The notes under the pieces: model-generated | Seen by the model: the letters and a program-made list of their open reading frames with translations, nothing else | What the model was told of the DNA's origin: nothing | Database searches by the model: none | Source: Clostridia bacterium | GTDB taxonomy: Bacteria > Bacillota_A > Clostridia > Christensenellales > Aristaeellaceae | Assembly (NCBI GenBank): GCA_017412025.1 | Contig: JAFQOY010000072.1 | Coordinates: 1 to 19,177, forward strand | Length of the DNA: 19,177 nucleotides | Reading direction: 5' to 3' | Program-made: the position numbers and the translations under genes | In this document: positions 1 to 7,134 of the stretch, piece after piece | Layout: each line of letters opens with the position of its first letter | Position numbering within the stretch: the stretch's first letter is position 1

Positions 1-14
1 CTTCAAGTTGCGCA

Positions 15-56
15 AACGCAAAAACAGGTTGGTAGTGATTTGTGATTTTTTGCGTT
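15..56. repeat. Inverted repeat upstream of the XRE gene
   Basis: AACGCAAAAA (15-24) and TTTTTGCGTT (47-56) are perfect 10-base arms separated by 22 bases. The right arm touches a possible -10 hexamer TAAAAT (56-61), although no convincing -35 sits 16-18 bases upstream of it. The repeat could be an operator for the downstream regulator, or the remains of a terminator from a gene to the left of the window. Confidence 0.4.
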
Positions 57-85
57 AAAATAAAGGCACCAAAGGAGGTGCTCAT

Positions 86-625
86 ATGAGTTTTTCAGAA
101 AATCTAAAGCAAATCAGAAGAGAACACCATCTATCGCAGGAAGAACTGGCAGAACTTCTGGATGTGAGCCGACAGGCTGTTTCCAAATGGGAGCAGGGCA
201 TAGGATACCCGGAAGTGGAAAAACTGTTGCTGCTTTCACATAAGCTGAGCATTTCGCTGGATGCTCTCATGTCCACTGAGAATGTCAGTGATTCCGGATT
301 AAACAATGCTCATGTAACAGGTTCAATTGTGATAACTTCACCCCATGAGAATGTTATTGTTACCTGCTATAAGGTATCGGCGTCCAGGAAGATGAAAGGT
401 GGTAAAAATTCACCCCAATATGCTTTGTTTGGTGTAAGCAATGGCGGTTCTTCTTTTTGGGGAGAGCCAACTACATTCTTAGCTTGGTATGCCAATCAAG
501 AGCGTATATCGAAAGAAATTGAAGAAATCCACAAGGCTATTTCGCAAGGCATTTCAACTTATACGCTGCAATATAGCGCAAAAACCCAGCGTCGATGGGC
601 AAGTATAAAAGTGATTGAGGCGTAA
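86..625 (+). CDS. XRE/Cro-CI family helix-turn-helix transcriptional regulator
   Basis: This is a 179-residue cytoplasmic DNA-binding regulator. Residues about 5-61 form a typical XRE helix-turn-helix, with the core LSQEELAELLDVSRQAVSKW followed by the GxxYP segment usual in this family. Residues about 76-179 form a separate C-terminal domain with SNGGSSFWGEP and a run of acidic and basic helical residues. I recognise that domain only as something seen in other clostridial XRE proteins; its ligand is unknown. The start is fixed by the strong ribosome binding site AAAGGAGGT (71-79), six bases upstream of the ATG. The gene is visibly richer in A and T than everything to its right, which hints at a different origin. 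No target gene is obvious; the nearest neighbour, metA, is convergent. Confidence 0.85.
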   Translation: MSFSENLKQIRREHHLSQEELAELLDVSRQAVSKWEQGIGYPEVEKLLLLSHKLSISLDALMSTENVSDSGLNNAHVTGSIVITSPHENVIVTCYKVSASRKMKGGKNSPQYALFGVSNGGSSFWGEPTTFLAWYANQERISKEIEEIHKAISQGISTYTLQYSAKTQRRWASIKVIEA

Positions 626-752
626 TCATTAACTTAGCATGAGATAGACAGATTCCAATTTGTTGAGCAAACAAAAACAGATTCCCACCCTCTCAGGAGG
701 GCGCAATTATGCGCACTCTGCCAGTGCATTGCGTTTATTGGGCCACATACGC

Positions 753-790
753 AAACGAGCATCCGGCATCGGATGCTCGTTTGTTTGTTG
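753..790 (+). terminator. Rho-independent terminator after the XRE gene
   Basis: A perfect 13-base-pair stem (753-765 with 770-782, core ACGAGCATCCG) and a GCAT loop are followed on the plus strand by GTTTGTTG. It lies 128 bases after the XRE stop codon. The same hairpin could also stop the convergent metA transcript, but the minus-strand tail is poor in T. Confidence 0.65.
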
Positions 791-863
791 CGGGATAAGT
801 GATTCCTTAAGAACGCTCCTGTCAATCGATCGCTGTTTTTGTATGTCTGTGAGATGTTGGTTA

Positions 864-1805
864 TCACCTTTCCAGCGTGAATTTTTCCTTCGCGATGTCG
901 TCGATGATGTACGGCGTGCGCTGATAGACGTAGTAATTGAGCCAGTTGGTGTAGATGAGGTTGGCATGGCTGCGCCATGTGACGCGCGGCGGTTTTGTGT
1001 CGTCGTCATCCGGGAAGTAGTTTTTCGGCACGTCGATGGCAAGTCCGGCCTTTTTGTCGCGCTCGTATTCAAGGCGCAGCGTGTCCGCGTCGTATTCGCT
1101 GTGGCCGGTGATGAAAATCTGGCGGCCCTTGTCCGTGGCGACGGCGTAGATGCCTGCCTCCGGCGAGGAGGCGAGGATTTTCAGCTCCGGTATGGCTTCA
1201 ATGTCTGCGCGGTCGATCGTCGTGTGGCGCGAATGGGGGACGAAGAACGTGTCGTCAAACCCGCGCAGCAGCATGGAACTGCGGCGCTCGACCGTGTGCT
1301 CAAACACGCCGAAGAGCTTTCTGTCAAGCGGGATCTTTCTGACGCCGAAATGGTAATACAGCCCTGCCTGCGCGCCCCAGCAGATGTGGAACGTGCTGGT
1401 GACATGCGTCTTCGACCATTCCATGATGCCGCACAGCTCGTCCCAGTAATCGACCTGCTCAAAATCCATCTGCTCAACCGGCGCGCCGGTGATCACCATG
1501 CCGTCAAAATGCTGATGGCGCACATCCTCAAACGTCTTGTAAAAGGCGAGCATGTGCTCGCGCGCGGTGTTCCTGCTCTCGCGGCTGCGCGTCATGATCA
1601 GCTCCAGCTCGATCTGCAGCGGCGAATTGCCCAGCAGGCGTGCCAGCTGCGTCTCAGTCACGATCTTGGTGGGCATCAGGTTGAGCAGCAGGATGCGCAG
1701 GGGACGGATGTCCTGCGTCACGGCGCGGTGCTCGGTGATGGTGAATATGTTTTCGCTTTCCAGCGTCGCGCGCGCAGGAAGGGATTCGGGAATCTTGATC
1801 GGCAT
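864..1805 (-). CDS. metA: Homoserine O-acyltransferase MetA, predicted acetyl-CoA specific
   Basis: This cytoplasmic enzyme of methionine biosynthesis acylates the hydroxyl group of L-homoserine. The 313-residue length is normal for MetA. Counting residues gives the family's catalytic set at the usual numbers: Cys142 (in [10 protein letters not shown]), His235 and Glu237 (in ITGHSEY). Residue 111 is Glu ([13 protein letters not shown]). In the Bacillus cereus enzyme Glu111 gives acetyl-CoA specificity, while succinyltransferases carry Gly there, so O-acetylhomoserine is the predicted product. A GAGGTG ribosome binding site lies just upstream of the ATG. It is the last gene of a four-gene operon, 31 bases after the ABC ATPase gene. 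No SAM riboswitch or T-box is seen before the operon. Confidence 0.95.
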   Translation of the reverse strand: MPIKIPESLPARATLESENIFTITEHRAVTQDIRPLRILLLNLMPTKIVTETQLARLLGNSPLQIELELIMTRSRESRNTAREHMLAFYKTFEDVRHQHFDGMVITGAPVEQMDFEQVDYWDELCGIMEWSKTHVTSTFHICWGAQAGLYYHFGVRKIPLDRKLFGVFEHTVERRSSMLLRGFDDTFFVPHSRHTTIDRADIEAIPELKILASSPEAGIYAVATDKGRQIFITGHSEYDADTLRLEYERDKKAGLAIDVPKNYFPDDDDTKPPRVTWRSHANLIYTNWLNYYVYQRTPYIIDDIAKEKFTLER

Positions 1806-1836
1806 ATGTTCACCTCGTTGCGGATTGATGATTCGG

Positions 1837-2391
1837 TCAGAGTCTGATGATCTGCATGCCCTCGGCGTCAGCCTCGTCGTGCGTCACAAGGATCAGCAGT
1901 TTGCCCTTCGAGGCCACGCGGATCAGATCGAGCATGTGCGCGTGGGTTTCGGGATCGAGCGCGCGGAAGGGTTCGTCCATCAGGAGGATATCGCCGCCAA
2001 AGGCAAGCGCGCGGGCGAGGGAAGCACGCCGCTTCATGCCTCCGGAAAGGGAAGAGGGATAGGCGTTTTCTTCGCCGCCAAGTCCAACGCGCTCAAGCCA
2101 CAGCCGTGCTGCAGCCTCGTCGCCGCAGGCGATTGTCACATTGCCAAGCACCGTCTTCCAGGGCAGCAGGCGGTCTTCCTGGAAGCAATAGGCGATCTTT
2201 GCGTCCTTTTGAACAGCAATATGTCCGCCCTGCGGGCGCTCAAGCCCGGCAATCAGGCGCAGCAGCGTCGTCTTACCCCGGCCGGAAGGCCCCAGCACGG
2301 CGTATGCGCCGGGCGCATCAAAGCGGAGCGAGCAGTTTTCAAGCACCTGCTTATCGCCGTATGCCATGGACACGTCGTGAAGCTCAATCAT
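1837..2391 (-). CDS. ABC transporter ATPase, NrtD/SsuB/TauB type, compact
   Basis: This is the cytoplasmic ATP-hydrolysing subunit of an importer formed with the next two genes. It shows every core motif: Walker [10 protein letters not shown] (residues 34-42), a Q-loop at [10 protein letters not shown], the signature LSGGMKRR, Walker [13 protein letters not shown] and an H-loop LVTHDEADA. At 184 residues it is clearly shorter than the roughly 240-260 residues of SsuB and TauB. It ends soon after the H-loop, so the C-terminal helical part is missing. The stop codon is clear and metA follows after 31 bases, so this looks like a natural compact form rather than a frameshift. The start overlaps the permease gene by 8 bases and has a GGAGGTG site upstream, which suggests translational coupling. 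Confidence 0.9.
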   Translation of the reverse strand: MIELHDVSMAYGDKQVLENCSLRFDAPGAYAVLGPSGRGKTTLLRLIAGLERPQGGHIAVQKDAKIAYCFQEDRLLPWKTVLGNVTIACGDEAAARLWLERVGLGGEENAYPSSLSGGMKRRASLARALAFGGDILLMDEPFRALDPETHAHMLDLIRVASKGKLLILVTHDEADAEGMQIIRL

Positions 2392-3154
2392 GGCGCACCT
2401 CCGTCAGCCTTCCGGCAATCACGCGCAGCAGCTGCTCAAGCGCGACGCTCAGCAGCACGATCATCAGCGTCCATGCAAACAGGCTGTCCGTCTCCAGATA
2501 GATTTTAGCCTCGTAGATCCGGCTGCCCACGGCCAGCTTCGGCACGCCGATGACCTCGGCTGCGACGACAGCCTTCCAGCAAAGGCCGATCGCCGCCAGG
2601 CAGCTCTCCGCAAAGGCGGGCATGACCGCAGGCAGATAGACCTGCGTCAGCGTTTTCAGCCTGCCGAAGCGGTAAAGCTTCGCCATTTCAAGCAGCTTCG
2701 GATCGATTTCGCGCACGGCCTGCGTCAGCGCGGAATACACCACCGGCAGCGTCATCAGGAAGCCGGTGAGCACGGGCACGCGCGCGGCGGAAAGCCACAC
2801 CAGCGCCAGCACGATGAACGACGTGACCGGCGCGGCGCGCACGGCGGAGAGCATCGGCGAAAACAGCAGCTCCGCCGCGCGGGAGCGCAGGCACAGCGCG
2901 CCGAGCAGCACGGCGGCTGCAATGCCCAGCGCGTAGGCGAGCAGCGTGCGCAGCATCGTGCCAAGGAGCGTGCGGTACAGCATCGGCTGGGGCAGCAATT
3001 CAAGCAGCTTGAGCAGGACGGCCTGCGGCGAGGGGAGCAGCAGCGGCTGATTCACGGCGCGCGCAAGCAGCGCCCACAGCGCCAGATAAAAGACCAAAAC
3101 GCCCGCGCGTTCAAGGAAAACCCTGACGCGCGGGCTGATGCGATCAGCGGACAT
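2384..3154 (-). CDS. ABC transporter permease, NitT/TauT family
   Basis: This is a 256-residue inner-membrane permease with about six hydrophobic segments. The EAA loop that contacts the ATPase is visible at EMAKLYRFGRLKTLTQVYLP, with the conserved G and LP. Overall composition and length match the SsuC/TauC/NrtB group of BPD_transp_1 permeases. It overlaps the end of the lipoprotein gene by 11 bases and the start of the ATPase gene by 8, so the three subunits are almost certainly made together. The start has no strong ribosome binding site of its own, consistent with coupling to the upstream gene. The family imports sulfonates, nitrate, thiamine precursors and similar small molecules; which one applies here cannot be told from the permease. 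Confidence 0.9.
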   Translation of the reverse strand: MSADRISPRVRVFLERAGVLVFYLALWALLARAVNQPLLLPSPQAVLLKLLELLPQPMLYRTLLGTMLRTLLAYALGIAAAVLLGALCLRSRAAELLFSPMLSAVRAAPVTSFIVLALVWLSAARVPVLTGFLMTLPVVYSALTQAVREIDPKLLEMAKLYRFGRLKTLTQVYLPAVMPAFAESCLAAIGLCWKAVVAAEVIGVPKLAVGSRIYEAKIYLETDSLFAWTLMIVLLSVALEQLLRVIAGRLTEVRHD

Positions 3155-4103
3155 AGTAGAACAGATTGTCCGGCAGGGCGCCGCCCACAGCCGCAGGATT
3201 GGCGGCGAAGAGCACGGCGTACAGCGGCTCGATCTGCGCGCGCATCGCGTCGCCCTCGACGAACACGATGTGGCAGTTGGGGATGGCGCGCGCGGCGACG
3301 GCGGCCTTGGGCATCACGCCGTGCTTCGCAGCCAGCTCGCCCGCGGCGGCAGGATCGGCGTTGACCAGCTCGACGGACTGGCTGTAGGCGTCCATGAACG
3401 CGGCGACCTTGTCCGGATTCTCCTCGGCGAACTTGCGGCGCACGATCACGCAGCCCATGGAGAGCACCATGTCCTCGTTTCCGGCCTTTTTCGCGGCGGC
3501 TTCAAAGGCGGAGGTCACGTCGATGACGGGCTTGAGATCGCTGCGCTGCATCAGGGCGCTGGTCACGTGCGGCTCGGGCATGATGCCGGTCTCGACCTTG
3601 CCGCTGGCCATCAGCGTGGCCAGCTCGCTGTGCTCGGCGACGTACTCGATCTCCACCTTGTCCTCAAGGCCGTTGGCCGCGAGGATGTAGTTGATCACGT
3701 ATTCCGGCACGCTGGCCTGGCCTGTCGCGTAGATCTTGCGTCCGGCCAGATCGTCAAAGGAATCAATCGTGTGGTCGGAGGAGACGACGTGCAGCACGCC
3801 CAGCGTGTTGAGCGCCAGCAGCTGCACGCTGCCCTTGGTCTTCTGGTAGAGGGTCGCGGCCAGGTTCGTCGGGCAGGCGGCGATGTCCGCGCTGCCGCTG
3901 GCGATGGCGGCGACGATCTCATCGGCGGCGCCGGCAAGGGTGAAGGCGTATTCATCCGGATGTTTTTCCATCAGGCCGGTCATGCCGAGGCCGGTCGGAC
4001 CCTTGAGGGCGTATACGCGGACTGCGTCATCCGCAGCGCCGCAGGCGCACAGCGCAAGCGTCATCACCAGCGCGAGCACGATTGTCAACATTCTTTTCAT
4101 CAT
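3144..4103 (-). CDS. ABC transporter substrate-binding lipoprotein, NMT1/SsuA-like
   Basis: This is the extracytoplasmic ligand-binding subunit of the importer. I take the ATG at 4103 as start, giving 319 residues, because AAGGAG (4111-4116) sits seven bases upstream. An in-frame ATG at 4142 lies only about 11 bases from the predicted transcription start and has no binding site. The N-terminus MMKRMLTIVLALVMTLALCAC is a lipoprotein signal with a probable lipidated Cys21 (LCAC). The mature part has the layout of NMT1/THI5-like and SsuA-like proteins, including the segment SFDDLAGRKIYATGQ and the later MPEPHVT region. Ligands in this family include alkanesulfonates, taurine, nitrate and pyrimidine precursors. 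Co-transcription with metA makes an organic sulfur compound or methionine precursor attractive, but this is inference. Confidence 0.88.
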   Translation of the reverse strand: MMKRMLTIVLALVMTLALCACGAADDAVRVYALKGPTGLGMTGLMEKHPDEYAFTLAGAADEIVAAIASGSADIAACPTNLAATLYQKTKGSVQLLALNTLGVLHVVSSDHTIDSFDDLAGRKIYATGQASVPEYVINYILAANGLEDKVEIEYVAEHSELATLMASGKVETGIMPEPHVTSALMQRSDLKPVIDVTSAFEAAAKKAGNEDMVLSMGCVIVRRKFAEENPDKVAAFMDAYSQSVELVNADPAAAGELAAKHGVMPKAAVAARAIPNCHIVFVEGDAMRAQIEPLYAVLFAANPAAVGGALPDNLFYYVR

Positions 4104-4132
4104 TCTCATACTCCTTTGCTTTGTATTTATCC

Positions 4133-4148
4133 TGACCCGCACGGGTCA
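4133..4148. promoter_or_regulatory. 16-base dyad at the start of the ABC-metA transcript
   Basis: TGACCCGCACGGGTCA has perfect 7-base arms around a 2-base centre. It falls at about +5 to +20 of the predicted transcript and ahead of the ribosome binding site, a typical position for a repressor operator. I do not see a second copy in any other intergenic part of the window. The regulator is not identified. Confidence 0.5.
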
Positions 4149-4159
4149 AATGCTCAATC

Positions 4160-4188
4160 AGTATAGCACAATCCGCTTCGATTGACAA
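4160..4188 (-). promoter_or_regulatory. Promoter of the ABC-metA operon
   Basis: On the minus strand TTGTCA (4183-4188) and TATACT (4160-4165) are separated by exactly 17 bases. Transcription would begin near 4153, giving a leader of about 50 bases before the lipoprotein start. Confidence 0.75.
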
Positions 4189-4300
4189 CTCCGTTACAGG
4201 CGCACGCATCCGTGTGTTATCGTGTTCCCGGGAGGGATGCGCTGCGGCGTGTATACGGATTGCGGAAGATGAGGCGCTGATTGTTAACGGATACAAGAAA

Positions 4301-4328
4301 GCGCGGCTTCCCGTTTGAGAAACCGCGC
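4301..4328 (-). terminator. Terminator of the lacI-type / beta-glucosidase transcript
   Basis: A 10-base-pair stem with one G-U pair (4301-4310 with 4319-4328) and an 8-base loop lies 20 bases after the beta-glucosidase stop codon. The minus-strand continuation is TTTCTTG. The plus-strand side also has CTTTTCG, so the hairpin may work both ways. Confidence 0.75.
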
Positions 4329-4347
4329 CTTTTCGTTCGGGCTCTGC

Positions 4348-5709
4348 TTACAAATTCTCTCCGTTTGATTCCATCACCGTCTTATACCAGTGGAAGCTGT
4401 CCTTGACGATGCGCTCCTGCGTGCTGTAATCCACGTAGACGAGGCCGAAGCGGTCGGTATAGCCCTTGGCCCACTCGTAGTTGTCCATCAGCGACCAGGC
4501 GAGATAGCCGATGGCGTCCACGCCGTCCTCGGCGGCGCGCTTGTAGGCGCGCAGATACCGGTGCATGTAGTCCTGCCTCTGCGGATCGTGCACCTTGCCG
4601 TCAAGGGACACTGCGTCGTGGCAGCTCATGCCGTTTTCGCTGATCATGAACGGGGTCTTGTAGCGCTCGTAGAGGAACTTCGGCCCCCAGTAAAGCGCCT
4701 CCGGCGTCACCGGCCATTGGATCGCCGTCTTGGGATGGCCGACCGGCTCGGGCACTTCCTCGTAGCCCGCAGCGTTGTCGCTCGCGCGGATGGTATTGCC
4801 GTTGTAGATGTTCTGGCAGTAGAAGTCAAGCGGCTGATGGATGGTTTCAAGATCCTTTTCCCAGCCGTCGGGCAGATAGCGGCCCAGCAGCGCAAGCCCC
4901 TGCTCCGGATAGCGGCCCAGAATCGGCGGATCGCTCCACCAGCTCACGTTGAACGCCCAGAACGGCGGATAATCGTTGACCTCGAAATACGCCTTGCGCG
5001 CCGCTTCGATATCCTTGGGATCGTCGCTGGCGGGGATGCGCGGATTGGCGCACGGCGCGTAGCCCACGCGCACGCCCGGCACAAGCTCGCGCAGCGCCTT
5101 GACGGCGAGGCCGTGCGCCACCAGCACATGATGGCTCATCACGACGGTGGCGGACAGCGGCAGCTGATAGCCCGGCGCGTGCTCGCCCTTGCCGTAGCCC
5201 AGGCCGATGAAGCACTGCGGCTCGTTGAATGTGATGAAGTCCTTCACGCGGTCGCCAAAGCGCTCGGCGCACAGGCGCGTATACGCCTCGAACCACTTCG
5301 GGCTTTCCGGGTTTTCCCAGGCGCCCCTGGCCTGCAGCGCGGCGGGATAGTCCCAGTGGAAGAGCGTGATGATCGGGCGGATGCCGTTTGCAATCAGCTC
5401 GTCAATCAGCGCGTCGTAAAACGCGACGCCTTTTTCGTTGACCTCGCCCGTGCCCTCCGGAATCAGGCGCGGCCAGGAGATGGAGAAGCGGTAGGCCCTG
5501 ACGCCCATCCCGCGCATCAGCGCGACGTCCTCTTTATAGCGGTGATAGTGGTCGCAGGCGACGTCGCCGGTATGTCCTTCCAGGATCTTGCCGGGCTCAT
5601 GGGAGAATCGGTCCCAGACGGACAGGCCTTTGCCGTCCTCGCAGGCGGCGCCTTCGATCTGGTAGGAGGCGGTTGCAGCGCCCCAGATAAAGTCTTTGCG
5701 GAAGCTCAT
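4348..5709 (-). CDS. GH1 family beta-glucosidase, intracellular
   Basis: This is a 453-residue retaining glycoside hydrolase of family 1, the family's usual length. The acid/base is Glu163 in TFNEP and the nucleophile is Glu358 in SENG. The C-terminal sugar-binding segment reads WSLMDNYEWAKGYTDRFGLVYVDY. Its NYEW with Glu412 is the form found in beta-glucosidases acting on unphosphorylated sugars, and the Ser-Lys-Tyr phosphate pocket of 6-phospho-beta-glucosidases is not seen. There is no signal peptide, so it should act on imported cellobiose or other beta-glucosides in the cytoplasm. The start is chosen at MSFRKDFIWG because AAGGAGG (5717-5723) is seven bases upstream; a longer in-frame extension only overlaps the regulator gene. 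It follows the LacI-type gene by 65 bases, probably on the same transcript. Confidence 0.93.
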   Translation of the reverse strand: MSFRKDFIWGAATASYQIEGAACEDGKGLSVWDRFSHEPGKILEGHTGDVACDHYHRYKEDVALMRGMGVRAYRFSISWPRLIPEGTGEVNEKGVAFYDALIDELIANGIRPIITLFHWDYPAALQARGAWENPESPKWFEAYTRLCAERFGDRVKDFITFNEPQCFIGLGYGKGEHAPGYQLPLSATVVMSHHVLVAHGLAVKALRELVPGVRVGYAPCANPRIPASDDPKDIEAARKAYFEVNDYPPFWAFNVSWWSDPPILGRYPEQGLALLGRYLPDGWEKDLETIHQPLDFYCQNIYNGNTIRASDNAAGYEEVPEPVGHPKTAIQWPVTPEALYWGPKFLYERYKTPFMISENGMSCHDAVSLDGKVHDPQRQDYMHRYLRAYKRAAEDGVDAIGYLAWSLMDNYEWAKGYTDRFGLVYVDYSTQERIVKDSFHWYKTVMESNGENL

Positions 5710-5774
5710 GGTGTTTCCTCCTTCAGGGGTGACGGGTGATGATGACTGTTTTAAGCAGAGCTGCAGTAAAGGGA

Positions 5775-6794
5775 TTATGCGCCTGACACGGGTCCGACGG
5801 TTTCGCCCGGAATCAGCGTGCAGGGCAGGGGGATGATTTCCTGGAAGGTCGTGCGCGGCTGCTCGATCAGATGCACGAGCTTTCTGGCGGCAGCCTGGCC
5901 GATGCCGGCTGTATCCTGGGCGACGGTCGTCAGCCGCGGGCGGCACATCTGCAGCAGCGCCACGCCGCCGTATCCGGCGATGGAGATATCCTGCGGAATG
6001 CGAAGCCCCGCGCTGCGGATGGCTTCCATGCCGCCGAGCGCCGCATAGTCGTCCGGCATGATGATGCACGTGGGCCGCGGGCGCAGGCGCAGCAGCTTTT
6101 CCACCGCCTCGCGCGCTGCGGCGGGATTGTGATACAGGCCCTTGATCATATAGCGTTCCTCGGCTTCAAGGCCGGCCTCGCGCATCGTGCGCACGAAGCT
6201 GGTCAGGCGCACGTCGGTGACGGAGGTGTTGTCGCCGTGGATGTAGGCGATGCGCGTATGGCCCATGGAGAGGATGTGCCGCGTCAGCTCCGCCATGCCC
6301 TGACGGTTTTCCGACTGGATGCAGCTGTGGTTGTGGAACACGTGATCGATGGTCACGACGGGAAGCGGGCCGGACATCAGCTCGACGACCTCCGGATCGT
6401 CAAAATGGCTGCAGACGATGCATACGCCGTCCACGTTGCGGTAGAGGCAGTGCTCCAGATACGACATATTGTTGCGCTCCATGTGATGGGTGATGAACGT
6501 GATGTCGTATCCTCTGCGCTCAGCCTCGGCCTTGAAGGACTGGAGCACGGGAGAAAAATAGCTGTGCGTGAAGCCGACGTTGCTGTCGTCCGAATACAGC
6601 ACGCCAAGGTTGAACGTGCGTCCCATCTTCAGCCCTCTGGCGATGGCGCTGGGACGGTAGCCAAGCTTTGCCGCCGCAGCGCGCACCAGCTCGCGCGTTT
6701 CGCTGCTCACGTCGGGATAGTTGTTGAGCGCCTTGCTGACGGTGGATACGGACAAACCGCATGCGGCGGAGAGTTCCTTGATCGTGACAGCCAC
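5775..6794 (-). CDS. LacI family transcriptional regulator
   Basis: This is a 339-residue repressor-type regulator. Residues about 3-50 are the LacI helix-turn-helix and hinge (TIKELSAACGLSVSTVSKAL, then PDVSSETRELV and KLGYRPSAIAR). The rest is a periplasmic-binding-protein-like sugar sensor domain, with GHTRIAYI and the closing segment DISIAGYGG. I choose a GTG start at 6794 (MAVTIKELS), with AGGGA a few bases upstream. The in-frame ATG at 6878 lies inside the promoter and cannot be used. The gene diverges from the cellobiose phosphorylase gene and leads into the GH1 gene, so cellobiose or a derivative is the likely inducer. Its own promoter carries the same motif as the phosphorylase promoter, which suggests autoregulation. 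Confidence 0.92.
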   Translation of the reverse strand: MAVTIKELSAACGLSVSTVSKALNNYPDVSSETRELVRAAAAKLGYRPSAIARGLKMGRTFNLGVLYSDDSNVGFTHSYFSPVLQSFKAEAERRGYDITFITHHMERNNMSYLEHCLYRNVDGVCIVCSHFDDPEVVELMSGPLPVVTIDHVFHNHSCIQSENRQGMAELTRHILSMGHTRIAYIHGDNTSVTDVRLTSFVRTMREAGLEAEERYMIKGLYHNPAAAREAVEKLLRLRPRPTCIIMPDDYAALGGMEAIRSAGLRIPQDISIAGYGGVALLQMCRPRLTTVAQDTAGIGQAAARKLVHLIEQPRTTFQEIIPLPCTLIPGETVGPVSGA

Positions 6795-6827
6795 GGTATC
6801 CCTGCTTTCGTGATAAAATATAACGAT

Positions 6828-6842
6828 TCTAAAACGATTTCG
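6828..6842. promoter_or_regulatory. Probable LacI-type operator, regulator side
   Basis: TCTAAAACGATTTCG overlaps the predicted transcription start of the LacI-type gene. It matches the site at 7069-7083 at 14 of 15 positions. The central AAAACG with flanking dyad character is typical of LacI-family operators. A global CcpA-like regulator could also bind such a site, but its fit to the cre consensus is imperfect. Confidence 0.6.
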
Positions 6843-6849
6843 CATATTT

Positions 6850-6878
6850 ATTATACCCTTGATTTGGACATAATGCAA
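6850..6878 (-). promoter_or_regulatory. Promoter of the LacI-type regulator gene
   Basis: On the minus strand TTGCAT (6873-6878) and TATAAT (6850-6855) are 17 bases apart. Initiation would fall near 6843, right at the operator-like site. Confidence 0.75.
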
Positions 6879-7003
6879 GCCGAATGCGAAAATGAATCGT
6901 GCATTTTATATAAGGATATTGGCTGCAAAAGAGAAGGATGAGGGGGAAAGCAAAAAAAGAAAGCAGTTCCCGGACAGGGAAGGTAAAAACGGGCGCAAAC
7001 GCC

Positions 7004-7032
7004 TTGATTTTTGCTGGCGTTTGGGCTATGAT
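7004..7032 (+). promoter_or_regulatory. Promoter of the cellobiose phosphorylase gene
   Basis: TTGATT (7004-7009) and TATGAT (7027-7032) are 17 bases apart. Transcription would start near 7039, leaving about 95 bases of leader before the start codon. The stretch between this promoter and the divergent one at 6878 shows nothing else I can name. Confidence 0.6.
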
Positions 7033-7068
7033 TGTATGTAAAGAGGGAACGTTTGGCAGCGAAGATTT

Positions 7069-7083
7069 TCTAAAACGTTTTCG
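7069..7083. promoter_or_regulatory. Probable LacI-type operator, phosphorylase side
   Basis: TCTAAAACGTTTTCG contains the perfect palindrome AAAACGTTTT (7072-7081) and sits in a longer imperfect dyad, TTTTC...GAAAA. It lies about 30 bases downstream of the predicted start of transcription, where a bound repressor would block elongation. It is the partner of the site at 6828-6842. Confidence 0.65.
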
Positions 7084-7134
7084 AAAAGAAGAACAGACCT
7101 GACCGATATCATGCTGCAAGGGAGGCTCTTTAGG

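Noticed and set aside
626..863. Attachment site or transposon end between the XRE gene and metA
   Set aside because: Several short hairpins are present but no flanking direct repeat, integrase or transposase is visible in the window.
660..1847. A 395-codon plus-strand frame opposite metA
   Set aside because: MetA on the minus strand has all catalytic residues in place; the plus-strand frame lacks a ribosome site and any recognisable motif.
4104..4188. SAM riboswitch or T-box before the ABC-metA operon
   Set aside because: The predicted leader is only about 50 bases and shows neither the S-box core nor the T-box sequence.
6828..7083. Reading the two operator-like sites as cre sites for CcpA
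   Set aside because: They share the central CG and flanking A/T but miss several key cre positions, and their placement at both divergent promoters fits the local LacI-type regulator better. Not excluded.
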